In this document: piece by piece, positions 34,190 through 42,779 of the stretch | Position numbering within the stretch: the first letter of the stretch is position 1 | Layout: every line of letters begins with the position of its first letter | Translations under genes and position numbers: made by a program | Source of the DNA: Caryophanales bacterium | GTDB lineage: Bacteria > Bacillota > Bacilli > Bacillales > Bacillaceae_J | DNA: 64,000 bases | NCBI GenBank assembly: GCA_012840465.1 | Contig: DULJ01000048.1 | Span: forward strand, 1-64,000 | Reading direction: 5' to 3' | The notes under the pieces: generated by a model | What the model was told of the DNA's origin: nothing | Databases searched by the model: none | The model's input: the letters and a program-made list of their open reading frames with translations, nothing else

Positions 34190-34524
34190 CTAATTCTCTC
34201 CTTTCAATATACAAATTTTCTAATCTGGAAGATTGTGCCGTTGATATTTTCTCCATTGTACCATGAATAGTTTTAAATCAAATACTAGAATTCAAAATGG
34301 TTGCTGCATTGGCAGTGCTCCGAATCTTCTTAATATAAAAAAATAAATGGTGTACGTCTGTTTCAGAGTGAAATAGCAGATACTAGTTAAGATGAAATTG
34401 AAGTGTTTTGGTAAGTCGGCAATGGGGAATTTTTTAAGATATATAAGATTATATCAATTTTTAATTTTCATAATACATATATTCGACATTTATCTAAAAA
34501 ATCCTGCTTTCAGTTTTCATATGC
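34190..34524. other. Intergenic region left of the SRP RNA
   Basis: AT-rich, no reading frame with a ribosome site and no clear hairpin apart from the SRP RNA terminator at its right edge. The promoter of the coiled-coil gene must lie here, but I see no strong -35/-10 pair. Confidence 0.5.
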
Positions 34525-34550
34525 AAAAAAACACACCGTTAAAGTGTGCA
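34525..34550 (-). terminator. Terminator of the SRP RNA
   Basis: CACAC (34532-34536) pairs with GTGTG (34544-34548), followed by seven T when read leftward, about 15 bases after the RNA's closing stem. Confidence 0.7.
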
Positions 34551-34565
34551 TATCTAAATATGTAA

Positions 34566-34842
34566 AACCGTGGACCTATCATTGATATGGCAATATAAGT
34601 GTTACTTATGCAGCAAGCTCATTCAGAGCAACCCTTCGGCACACAGAAATTAACCACTTATGGCTGCTTCGTTCCCGACCTGACCAATTTCATGAGTTTC
34701 CGTTGCGAGGACTCCAAAGGTCAACACCGCTTGCAAAAGGCAAACCTTACATTGTCATACCGCAGAATAGGAATTCAGCCTCGCTAAAGCGGATTGCAAG
34801 TTACAGGGCACCGCTGACTCCCCGCCTACCACGGTATGTACT
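34566..34842 (-). ncRNA. ffs: Signal recognition particle RNA (long Bacillus type, scRNA)
   Basis: The minus strand contains GGTCAGGTCGGGAACGAAGC, the SRP RNA domain IV core: the GGAA tetraloop is closed by compensatory C-G/G-C pairs instead of the usual CC/GG, and the symmetric-loop AGCAGCC side follows. The 5' half has GGCGGGGAGTCAGCGGTGCC and CTGTAACTTGCAATCCGC, as in the B. subtilis scRNA Alu domain. The ends pair (ACCGTGG with CCACGGT), giving about 277 bases. A -10 TATAAT lies at 34855-34850 and a terminator follows. It scaffolds Ffh for co-translational membrane targeting. Usually it lies near dnaX; here it does not. Confidence 0.85.
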
Positions 34843-34908
34843 TAGAATCATTATAAAATTATGTCGTTAGAAAAAGTTGAGTCCCACCTATGCCGTATCC
34901 CAAATTGT

Positions 34909-35250
34909 TTTAAAAACCCGCTCTCGCAGGTGGGTTTCCGCAGTCTGACCTGTCTGCGATCCTGAAAAACAGGCATGGCATCAGTCAATTCATATAGGAA
35001 TCCTGAAAAAATAGTACGGTTTAAAACAAGAATGGGTTACGTACAATGCAGGAATCAAATTCGCCTTGGCGTATTTGCGCCCAGATTTTATCGAGCCCGC
35101 TCGATAATTACCTTTAAAAATCTGTGGCATCCGCCGGAGGCTTTAACTTTATTCAGCAGGGGTTTGTACCCCCACTGAATTTAAAATACTAATTTGCATT
35201 CATCTCACCGCTTATGGAAGGGGGAGACTTCTGCTGAATGAAGTTAAAAG
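34909..35250 (-). other. Hairpin-rich structured intergenic element, possible small RNA
   Basis: No coding potential was found. It contains at least five stems: TTATCGAG/CTCGATAA (35088-35107) inside AGATTT/AAATCT; GGGGT/ACCCC with CAG/CTG flanks (about 35152-35181); an 18-base long-range stem (35142-35159 with 35231-35248, one G-T wobble) that excludes the previous hairpin; CGCAG/CTGCG (34939-34958); and AAACCC/GGGTTT with a T run when read leftward (34914-34937), resembling a terminator. It sits directly upstream of the SRP RNA promoter. I suspect a repeated Bacillaceae element or a regulatory RNA but cannot name it. Confidence 0.45.
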
Positions 35251-35355
35251 ATATTTCCGGCGATAATGTGTGTCATTCGTATCGCGTAAATAAAATATAA
35301 CATGAAAATATGTAGCTTTGAACCTGTAAATACTTGTAAGTTTGGTACTTTTGAC

Positions 35356-35513
35356 CTAAAAATTCATCTTTGATTGACCACCATCAACATTAAGGCTTGC
35401 TCCAACAATCCAAGATGCTTTCTCAGAAGCAAGAAAAACCACGACATTAGCAACTTCTTCAACTGTACCAAAACGACCTGCGGGTATTTCATTCTCCACA
35501 AACGCCTTTATTT
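35356..35513 (-). pseudogene. 3' remnant of an SDR family oxidoreductase
   Basis: The minus strand encodes the final 52 residues of a short-chain dehydrogenase: [21 protein letters not shown] then [18 protein letters not shown] and stop (TAG 35358-35356). This is the classical SDR C-terminal signature (PxGRxGxxEEVA, GxxxNVDGG). Upstream the frame meets a stop codon within a few residues, and the Rossmann fold and YxxxK site are missing. It has no start or ribosome site. Confidence 0.82.
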
Positions 35514-35562
35514 TCTAATTTCAATAATATAGATATTGAACTTTTGGTCAGGTGAGCTGTGT

Positions 35563-36252
35563 CTAACCCTTAATCCATTTAACTGCCATGAATCCTGCCT
35601 CTTCAATTGGATGGAATGCCCTCCGTTTCAGCTCTAATTCCATTGCTTGTATTTCGTTAAGAAATTCTTCACTATCAATATATAAACCAAATAATAGATT
35701 ATCGGGTTTATATTTATAAAGGGAATTAATATCTTCAGGAGTAAAAAACACAGCCTTTGAAAATACACTGTTTGAATCACTTTCCCCCTTTTTTTGATAA
35801 ATTTTTCCCCAAGAGCTGTGTTTTCCTATAAATCCTGCTACAAAACATCCTCCCGTTTTTAAAACCCGCATTGCTTCGGATACCACACGCTTTGGATCAT
35901 CCGCAAACTCTAGGGTGATATTCGTTATTACAAGGTCAAACACCTCATCCTCAAATGGTAGTGTATGAAAATCGCCACTAATCAAATCTAAGTCATACCC
36001 GCTTTGGATGGCTTTTTTTCTAGCTTGTTTTAACATTTCTTCTGAAATATCCATGCCAGTAACTTTCAAACCTTTTTTTGCAAGTTCCAGTGAATAAATT
36101 CCAGTACCACAGCCTAAATCAAGAACCGTTTCATTACGTTTTGGGTCTGCCAACGTCATCATCAACTCTTTTTCCAATCTGTCAACGAAACTACCTAGCG
36201 GAGTTTGACACCAATTATCATAGGTTCCCGCTGAATTATCAAATAAAGCCAC
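35563..36252 (-). CDS. Class I SAM-dependent methyltransferase
   Basis: 229 residues. Motif I is VLDLGCGTGIYSLELAKKG (near 43-61), followed by GMDISEEMLKQARKKA, PFEDEVFDLVITNITLEF and AMRVLKTGGCFVAGFIGK. It is a UbiE-like methyltransferase fold with unknown substrate. GTG 36252 lies 6 bases after GGGGGA. Monocistronic. It is not closely similar to the methyltransferase at 9768. Confidence 0.87.
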   Translation of the reverse strand: MALFDNSAGTYDNWCQTPLGSFVDRLEKELMMTLADPKRNETVLDLGCGTGIYSLELAKKGLKVTGMDISEEMLKQARKKAIQSGYDLDLISGDFHTLPFEDEVFDLVITNITLEFADDPKRVVSEAMRVLKTGGCFVAGFIGKHSSWGKIYQKKGESDSNSVFSKAVFFTPEDINSLYKYKPDNLLFGLYIDSEEFLNEIQAMELELKRRAFHPIEEAGFMAVKWIKG

Positions 36253-36545
36253 CGCCCATCCCCCTTATTTATTTTCTCAACTATTTTTTTATAACCTAAA
36301 AAAATGCAATCGTTCGTCCAACAGAAAACTTAGTTCCAACCCTAAATGTACATGATAAAATCATAGCATTGTTTTAGCACTATTTAAAGTTGCTGAGGGA
36401 CCGTGAAAAAATCATTTTAGCTTTGTTAAAAAAGGCAAGGTATTTACGATTTCACTTTTATTGACAATTGCTAGTTGCTTCATTCAGCGTCCAAAATTGG
36501 AGTATGTTAATATTCATGTATTGGTTAGTTTATTTACTTTAAAGC
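36253..36545. other. Intergenic region without recognisable gene
   Basis: AT-rich bases between the methyltransferase and the helicase terminator. No reading frame with a ribosome site, and no repeat. Confidence 0.5.
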
Positions 36546-36581
36546 AAAAATTAGCGAACAGTAACCGTGACTGTTCGCTAA
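36546..36581 (-). terminator. Rho-independent terminator of the SNF2 helicase gene
   Basis: TTAGCGAACAGT (36551-36562) pairs with ACTGTTCGCTAA (36570-36581), followed by a T run when read leftward. Confidence 0.85.
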
Positions 36582-36638
36582 AATGGTGTTGGAGCACTGG
36601 TCCAATCATAGAAACAAGGTGCCTTATCTCAATCCCAG

Positions 36639-39600
36639 CTAACTTAACAATTCCCGGATATCTTCTTCTGTCAGCGTCCCCAAGTGTTCATTTTTTGGAT
36701 CAATGACTTCCTCTATCAGATGTCGCTTTCTATCTTGCAATTCATTCATCTTTTCCTCAATCGTCCCTTTGGCTACAAGCTTGATTACCTGAACCGTTTG
36801 TTTTTGGCCGATCCGATGCGCGCGGTCAGCAGCTTGCTCTTCAACGGCAGGATTCCACCAGCTATCGTAAAAAATTACGGTGTCTGCACCGGTTAGATTA
36901 AGCCCGGTCCCACCTGCTTTTAAGGAAATCAGAAATATGTCACGTTCGCCGGCATTATACTTACTACACAACTCCACTCGTTCCTCTGATGGAGTCTGCC
37001 CATCTAAATAGAAATATGAAATCTCCCGCACTACTAGTTCTTGCCCTATCATTTGCAACATCTTCGTAAATTGAGAGAAGATCAATAGTCGATGACCAGA
37101 ACGTCTCGCATCTTCAACAATTTGCATAAGCTGTTCAAATTTGGCCGAAGTCCCTTCATATCCATCTACAAACAGTCTAGGATGACAGCAAATTTGACGC
37201 AGTCGCGTTAAACCCGCTAGGATTTTAATTCGATTTTTCCTTATTGTTTCCTTGTCCAAATGTTTTAGCGTTTTATGACGAAGCTTGGCCAAATGGGCGG
37301 CGTACAGTTTCTTCTGTTCTGGTAGTAATTCACTCCGTTCCAATGCTTCCTTCTTCTCAGGAAGGTCACCAAGAACATCCTCCTTGATCCTACGCAGCAT
37401 AAAAGGGCGAATCCTCCTGGCGATCTGCTTATTCGTTAATTCACTGTACTCCCTTAATCCTAGAAATAACTCGGGAAATACGACATGAAAGATAGACCAC
37501 AGTTCCTCTAATGTGTTCTCCATTGGTGTGCCTGTTAAGGCAAAACGATGATCTGCCTGGAGTTTTTTTACTGCACGAGCAGTTTGGGTTAAGGGATTTT
37601 TAAACACTTGCGCTTCGTCGAAAAATACGACATGAAATTCCTGTTCCTCATACCACCTCACATCTCTGCGAAGTAAAGGATAGCTTGTGATGAGCACGTC
37701 TATACCGTCAAGTTCGGTTTGAAGTTTGTCTCGTTCAGACTTGGTCCCATCCATGATTATCATCTGAATATCGGGCGCAAATTTCATAATTTCGCTTTGC
37801 CAGTTGTACGTAACAGATGAAGGACATACAATCAATCCCGGTCGTCGTTTTTCACGTATAATAGGAAGTTCTGATAAAATAAAGGCGATACTTTGAACAG
37901 TCTTCCCAAGTCCCATATCGTCTGCTAAAATTCCCCCAAATCGATAACTAGCAAGAGTTTTCATCCATTTAAATCCGTGTTTTTGATAGTTTCGCAAAAC
38001 GCCTTCTAGCTGTGGCGGAACATGACACTGCAGTCGATCTGGATGTTGAAGTTTCCCTAGAAACTCACGAAAAGATGCTTCGTGTGATACGACATCACTA
38101 TCCTCAAAATAATTAAGTAGCCTAAGCCCCTCGACAACAGGCACTTCGAAGCGCTTTTCCCATTCATCATCTTGAACCGGGACAGCATGCAAGAAACGCT
38201 TGATTTCTTCCATCTCTTTCGTCTCTAAGGAAAGCAATGCACCATCGCGCAGCCGGTAGTACCTCCGCTTTTCTTCCAGTGCTGCTAAAACTTCTTTGAT
38301 CTCAGTCCCCGGAATACCGTCAATCTTAAACGAAAACTCAAGCAAGTGGTTCCGTTCCTTATAATGCCTCACCTTGATTTTCGGTATCGTAGTTTTTGGA
38401 ACAATCCGCATCCGTATGGCAGTAGTCGCATATACTTGAACAACTTGCTGCAATATCGGTAATTGATGGTATAAAAAGTTATATTCTAATTCTTCATTTT
38501 GTAAAAAGTAGCCACTCTCCGTTTGGTTAAACCGGCTCTCCCCCATCAGTTGAAGAATGGCTTCTTCCTTCTCCATATCTCGAATAATCAATGAACCTAC
38601 CTTGGGTTGCCGGTAATCTAGTGGATTGATAACGACATTTTCATAATGAAACTCTAGTCCAGCTAACAGGCGATTTTTCACACGATCTAAATAGAGCTTT
38701 GCCTGCAATGGGGTTTTATGGAGCTGCGTGGTAATTTCCCCAGATAAATGGACCTCACCCATTCTTCTTAAAGATGGCAATAGTTTTTCAATATAATATT
38801 TCAATTGATGACTAGGTATTGGAATTTCATTCGTTCCTGAATTCTCCAGCATTCTACTTAATTCATAGAGACGTTCCGCTTCTCCTCTTTTTATAACAAC
38901 AACTTTCCCACTCGAAAGGACGGTGTCATATTCTTTTAAAATCATCATCTCACTTAGACCGTGAATTATGAGTTGATATCCCTTTTCTTCCGTACCCGTA
39001 AATTCAAATGTTAACGGCAACGGTTCGTCAGAAACACGGAAATGATGAAAGCTTTTTCCAATATATTGTAAGATTACTTGTGGAGCACGCACTAATAGCG
39101 GTTCGACGTTTTTCCAGTAGGATGCCAGAACGAGTAGCATCCTTTTGTCCTGATGTAACTCAGTTTGTATTACACGGCGATACATTTTTTCATCATCCAT
39201 AACGACCATGAGTTGACCAATAACGGCATCGGTTACGTTGTCAAAGCAATGCTTCGTTGGATCGTATAGGAATTCGTTTGAGAGGGCATGACTTCTCCCT
39301 GCCTTAACGCTTTCAAGAAAATCACGAATATCGTCTATTCTATGCGATGCAACGGAAATTTCGATACCAAAGCGGGCATTCCCCTCAATGGTTACTCCTT
39401 TACAGAAAAAAGTGGTATCCAGTACGTGTCTATTTTCAAAATGGAGTTGTTCGCCACTTTTAAAGGGTTGTTTCGACTCAAATAATCGAAGGAATCCTTC
39501 CGATAGCTTTCCCCTTGTCTGAGCAGTGGTTTGTTCATCCGGTTTCATCTCTAGTTGTTGATGCTGCCAAGCAATTAATGCCGCGGCAATATGTTGGCAA

Positions 39601-39830
39601 TCTTTATCAACAGAAGAAAGCGATGGACAGCTACAGGTCGCCTGAAAACCGTCCAGATCTTTTTCGAGTTGAACTTGGAAATCCTCAACCCCTTGGACTA
39701 TAGCTTGTATAGAATTAGGAGTTATTTCTTCTATCGTTACTTTTCCGTTACGATAAAAGGCCTCTCCTCTTTTAAAGGAGACAGCCCCACAGCGTTCTTT
39801 AATAACTTTTTGATTGAGTTTAATTTGCAT
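36639..39830 (-). CDS. SNF2-family helicase with SWIM zinc finger
   Basis: 1063 residues. A SWIM zinc finger is at the N-terminus (C66, C68, C78, H80), followed by a long all-bacterial DUF3670/SNF2-associated region to about 600. The helicase core follows: ILADDMGLGKT (Walker A), FFDEAQVF (motif II), ALTGTPMENTLEELW (motif III), then the C-domain LIFSQFTKML, SLKAGGTGLNLTGADTVIFYD and QAADRAHRIGQ (motifs V and VI). It is a DNA-dependent ATPase of the YwqA/YqhH (RapA/HepA-like) kind that remodels protein-nucleic acid complexes. No nearby nuclease or methylase, so no sign of a defence island. Confidence 0.92.
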   Translation of the reverse strand: MQIKLNQKVIKERCGAVSFKRGEAFYRNGKVTIEEITPNSIQAIVQGVEDFQVQLEKDLDGFQATCSCPSLSSVDKDCQHIAAALIAWQHQQLEMKPDEQTTAQTRGKLSEGFLRLFESKQPFKSGEQLHFENRHVLDTTFFCKGVTIEGNARFGIEISVASHRIDDIRDFLESVKAGRSHALSNEFLYDPTKHCFDNVTDAVIGQLMVVMDDEKMYRRVIQTELHQDKRMLLVLASYWKNVEPLLVRAPQVILQYIGKSFHHFRVSDEPLPLTFEFTGTEEKGYQLIIHGLSEMMILKEYDTVLSSGKVVVIKRGEAERLYELSRMLENSGTNEIPIPSHQLKYYIEKLLPSLRRMGEVHLSGEITTQLHKTPLQAKLYLDRVKNRLLAGLEFHYENVVINPLDYRQPKVGSLIIRDMEKEEAILQLMGESRFNQTESGYFLQNEELEYNFLYHQLPILQQVVQVYATTAIRMRIVPKTTIPKIKVRHYKERNHLLEFSFKIDGIPGTEIKEVLAALEEKRRYYRLRDGALLSLETKEMEEIKRFLHAVPVQDDEWEKRFEVPVVEGLRLLNYFEDSDVVSHEASFREFLGKLQHPDRLQCHVPPQLEGVLRNYQKHGFKWMKTLASYRFGGILADDMGLGKTVQSIAFILSELPIIREKRRPGLIVCPSSVTYNWQSEIMKFAPDIQMIIMDGTKSERDKLQTELDGIDVLITSYPLLRRDVRWYEEQEFHVVFFDEAQVFKNPLTQTARAVKKLQADHRFALTGTPMENTLEELWSIFHVVFPELFLGLREYSELTNKQIARRIRPFMLRRIKEDVLGDLPEKKEALERSELLPEQKKLYAAHLAKLRHKTLKHLDKETIRKNRIKILAGLTRLRQICCHPRLFVDGYEGTSAKFEQLMQIVEDARRSGHRLLIFSQFTKMLQMIGQELVVREISYFYLDGQTPSEERVELCSKYNAGERDIFLISLKAGGTGLNLTGADTVIFYDSWWNPAVEEQAADRAHRIGQKQTVQVIKLVAKGTIEEKMNELQDRKRHLIEEVIDPKNEHLGTLTEEDIRELLS

Positions 39831-40006
39831 CAGGTTTGCCTCCTTTCTTTTAAAACAGCCCTTATTTTCTTCTATAAATTTATCACGAAGAATAATTTCT
39901 CGCTAGATCAACATTAATGAAACGCTCTTAATCATTTTAATGATATAGTAATACTATTATATTTAAACACTTACGAAAAAAATATATTGAGTAAAATTGC
40001 GGAAAT

Positions 40007-40021
40007 ATTTATCAGAAAATT
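40007..40021 (+). promoter_or_regulatory. CodY-like box 1 upstream of brnQ
   Basis: ATTTATCAGAAAATT matches the CodY consensus AATTTTCWGAAAATT at 13 of 15 positions. Confidence 0.6.
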
Positions 40022-40049
40022 GTTATTATTGGTATTTTTATATAATTCG

Positions 40050-40064
40050 ATTTTTCTGAAATCT
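40050..40064 (+). promoter_or_regulatory. CodY-like box 2 upstream of brnQ
   Basis: ATTTTTCTGAAATCT matches 12 of 15 consensus positions and ends one base before the -35 of the brnQ promoter. A third, weaker copy (11 of 15) is at 40144-40158. Confidence 0.55.
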
Positions 40065-40065
40065 A

Positions 40066-40094
40066 TTGCATAACCGTTATATGCGTGATATATT
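40066..40094 (+). promoter_or_regulatory. Sigma-A-type promoter of brnQ
   Basis: TTGCAT (40066-40071), 17-base spacer, TATATT (40089-40094). A second possible start, TTGTCA (40146-40151) and TATAAT (40167-40172), has a short 15-base spacer. The rest of 39831-40230 is AT-rich with no T-box features. Confidence 0.55.
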
Positions 40095-40230
40095 CTAATC
40101 AAAGGAAAATCAAAAAAATATTCTAACAAAATAATATCAATATTATTGTCAGAAGAGTAAAATTACTATAATGTTCTTTGTATATTAAAATTGTTGAATA
40201 TTATTTGTAAAAATAGTGGAGGTCTTATAT

Positions 40231-41577
40231 ATGTCATCGAGAAATTCATTCTCATTTATTGTTTCAGTTGGATTTATGCTATTTGCTTTATTCTTTGGAG
40301 CAGGAAACTTAATATTCCCTGTAATGCTTGGACAAATGGCAGGAGAAAATGTTTGGGCTGCAAATGCCGGCTTTATCGTCACCGGAGTTGGATTACCCAT
40401 TCTAGGTGTATTAGCATTGGGATTTTCAGGGAAGAATGACTTGCAATCTCTAGCAAGTAGAGTTCATCCGATATATGGAATTTTATTCACATGTGCCCTT
40501 TATCTATCAATTGGACCACTTTTTGCAATACCTAGAACGGCTACAGTATCTTATGAAATCGGAATAAAACCTTTCTTTGGAGAAAATGTAGGCTTCTTAC
40601 CTTTACTAATTTTTTCAATTGTCTTTTTTGCTATTACTTTATTCTTTTCATTGAAATCTTCTAAATTGGTTGACATTGTTGGAAAAGTATTAACACCTTT
40701 ATTGCTACTTTCCATTGGTGTTCTTATCGCAGTTGTATTCCTTAATCCAATTGGGAAAATTCAAGCCCCAACTGAAAATTATCTAAACAATGCCTTTTTC
40801 AAAGGATTTCAAGAAGGATATTTAACAATGGATGCACTTGCTGCATTTGTATTTGGGATCATTATCATCAATACAATGAAAAATAGTGGTGCAGTTACAA
40901 AGAAAGAAATTATGGCTTCTAGTTTGAAAGTTGCACTTATAGCTGGTGGATTACTAGCTGCTATCTATTCTTCCCTTGCCTACATGGGGGCAACAAGTGC
41001 GTCAGAACTAGGCATGGTAGATAATGGAGGCGCCATTCTTGCGGCAGTTTCCGCTCATTATTTTGGATCATATGGAAATGCGTTACTTTCTGTTATAGTC
41101 ATCGCTGCTTGTTTAACAACTAGTATTGGCTTGATCACATCATGTTCAGCATATTTCAACAAGTTAGTGCCCAGTATTTCATATACAAGATGGGCAGTCC
41201 TTTTCACAATTTTTAGTACAAGCATTGCAAATTTTGGTTTATCAAAATTAATTTCTATTTCAGTACCAGTATTAGTCGCACTTTATCCATTAGCTATTTG
41301 TTTATTAGTGCTAACATTCCTTCACCCGCTTTTTAAAGGTAAAAAAGAGGTTTATCAAGTTAGCATATTATTAACCGGCATTGTAAGTGCATTTGATGGA
41401 TTAAATGCAGCTGGTCTTAAGGTACAAGTCATCAATGATCTATTTACAACTATTCTTCCACTGCATTCGGTTGGATTGGGCTGGATTTTGCCAGCGATTA
41501 TTGGTGGAGTCATTGGATTTATCATTAATGTAGTAAAAAAAGCGAATCATCAAGTATCGCCTGTTGAAAATAATTAA
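40231..41577 (+). CDS. brnQ: Branched-chain amino acid:cation symporter
   Basis: 448 residues with about twelve transmembrane helices. The start SFIVSVGFMLFALFFGAGNLIFPVMLGQMAG is the LIVCS/BrnQ signature, and FGIIIINTMKNSG and PLHSVGLGWILPAIIGG lie later. It imports leucine, isoleucine and valine with Na+ or H+. ATG 40231 lies 8 bases after GGAGGT; a GTG upstream overlaps that site. CodY-like boxes at the promoter fit repression when branched-chain amino acids are plentiful. Confidence 0.94.
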   Translation: MSSRNSFSFIVSVGFMLFALFFGAGNLIFPVMLGQMAGENVWAANAGFIVTGVGLPILGVLALGFSGKNDLQSLASRVHPIYGILFTCALYLSIGPLFAIPRTATVSYEIGIKPFFGENVGFLPLLIFSIVFFAITLFFSLKSSKLVDIVGKVLTPLLLLSIGVLIAVVFLNPIGKIQAPTENYLNNAFFKGFQEGYLTMDALAAFVFGIIIINTMKNSGAVTKKEIMASSLKVALIAGGLLAAIYSSLAYMGATSASELGMVDNGGAILAAVSAHYFGSYGNALLSVIVIAACLTTSIGLITSCSAYFNKLVPSISYTRWAVLFTIFSTSIANFGLSKLISISVPVLVALYPLAICLLVLTFLHPLFKGKKEVYQVSILLTGIVSAFDGLNAAGLKVQVINDLFTTILPLHSVGLGWILPAIIGGVIGFIINVVKKANHQVSPVENN

Positions 41578-41580
41578 AAT

Positions 41581-41628
41581 AAAGCCCAGATTTCCACGAC
41601 TAATGGTCACGGGGATTCTGGGTTTTTC
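41581..41628 (+). terminator. Rho-independent terminator of brnQ
   Basis: AGCCCAGA..TCC and GGA..TCTGGGTT pair across the intergenic region, followed by TTTTT. Confidence 0.8.
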
Positions 41629-41801
41629 AATGAAACCTTTATAATTTTAAAAAAGTGAGGTTATAAAGAAGGACATTTACATCTTGTATATTGAATATAA
41701 TATAAAAACTATTTTGTATTTTCAAAAAATAAAGCTAGAATTATTTGAACAAACGCAGTATATTATAATTATGGTATAAATTAACGGGGGTGATTGCCAT
41801 T

Positions 41802-42053
41802 ATGGTTAAAAGAATTTGGAGCACATTTTGGTATCAAAACGGAAAAGTAAGACAACGTATTTGGCTTGACGATGATAGATATATTGTTTCTTCTACGATT
41901 AGTAATGTAACCGCTTACAACTATGGAAGTACTCCTGAAATCGCAAAAGAATCGTCTCTTTATAAACTGCAAAAAGTCTTAAATAAAAAAGAAAAGAATC
42001 GCAAATACATTACCAGAGGGAACGACTATGTTGTATTATATCGAGTTAAATGA
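41802..42053 (+). CDS. Small hypothetical protein
   Basis: 83 residues beginning MVKRIWSTFWYQNGKVRQRIW, basic and aromatic, without membrane segment or known motif. ATG 41802 lies about 9 bases after a GGGGGTG; GTG 41790 is an alternative but overlaps that site. It lies alone between brnQ and the malonate operon and is followed by a long-loop inverted repeat. I do not recognise it. Confidence 0.55.
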   Translation: MVKRIWSTFWYQNGKVRQRIWLDDDRYIVSSTISNVTAYNYGSTPEIAKESSLYKLQKVLNKKEKNRKYITRGNDYVVLYRVK

Positions 42054-42061
42054 GATTTACG

Positions 42062-42122
42062 GTGACGGTTCAAAACACTGAAAAAGTCCCGATTTTTTTC
42101 GATACTATTCAAGAACCGTCAC
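42062..42122. repeat. Long-loop inverted repeat
   Basis: GTGACGGTTC (42062-42071) and GAACCGTCAC (42113-42122) with a 41-base loop containing TTTTTTT. It lies between convergent genes and may act as a weak terminator in both directions. Confidence 0.5.
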
Positions 42123-42155
42123 TATATATCCTTCACTTTAAATCCTGCCAATGTT

Positions 42156-42779
42156 TCATTTCTTAAGCCCAAGTATACTAACCCTTTTTAACATTGGTCC
42201 GTTTGCTGTTCGCAGTAATATTGACTTCCCTTCTGATTGAATATATTCAATTAACGAAAATGCACCTTCCTCAAATTCCACTTGAACATCGGGACGATAA
42301 GGTATGTTATCAAACTCTTGCTTTATTTCTTTAGCGATTTCCAATGGCAGACCCTCAGTAGTGTGAATGATGATATCGACGTCACTTTTTTCTGTGACGG
42401 TGTCTTTCCCGCTTGCCAGTTCAAAGCCTACGCTTCCGGCTGGTCCCCATGATAATGAATATTTCTTCAGTATGTTATCAATTTGATCCAGACAACGAAA
42501 AATTTCTTTCGTGTTGTTCTTCCAATTTCTTTCGTCCACTAACTGTTCTGGTTTAATACGTTTTACGATCTTGTTAATGTCCAAAAAGGCACCAAAGCGC
42601 TCACTTCTAGTTGACCCACGTACACCAATGGCACATAATCCTTTTGGAGCATGAACTCTTCGCACAACTACAAAAGGTGCATTGTTTAAGGCCCCTTCTA
42701 CCCATTCCGGGATAGTTGTATAGGAAATCAAATCTGTAACTTCCTTTATTTGCAATAAGTCATGCGGGTTTAATTCCAT
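42156..42779 (-). CDS. mdcG: Malonate decarboxylase holo-ACP synthase
   Basis: 207 residues of the MdcG/CitX-like phosphoribosyl-dephospho-CoA transferase family. N-terminal NPHDLLQIK, middle VRRVHAPKGLCAIGVRGSTRSERFGAFL, and the nucleotidyltransferase pair SDVDIIIHT with an Asp-x-Asp. It attaches the 2'-(5''-triphosphoribosyl)-3'-dephospho-CoA group to the MdcC serine. Its start overlaps the end of the fused mdcDE gene by 10 bases. Last gene of the operon. Confidence 0.92.
   Translation of the reverse strand: MELNPHDLLQIKEVTDLISYTTIPEWVEGALNNAPFVVVRRVHAPKGLCAIGVRGSTRSERFGAFLDINKIVKRIKPEQLVDERNWKNNTKEIFRCLDQIDNILKKYSLSWGPAGSVGFELASGKDTVTEKSDVDIIIHTTEGLPLEIAKEIKQEFDNIPYRPDVQVEFEEGAFSLIEYIQSEGKSILLRTANGPMLKRVSILGLKK

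Noticed and set aside
34599-35178. Two plus-strand frames of 62 and 67 residues
   Set aside because: They lie over the SRP RNA and the structured element; the base pattern is explained by RNA structure and no ribosome site is present.
36639-39830. SWIM/SNF2 helicase as part of a phage-defence system
   Set aside because: No nuclease, methylase, phospholipase or other DISARM/Druantia-type partner is adjacent; single SNF2-SWIM genes are common in Bacilli.
39831-40230. T-box leader upstream of brnQ
   Set aside because: No AGGGUGGNACCGCG element or terminator/antiterminator pair is visible; CodY-like boxes explain the region better.
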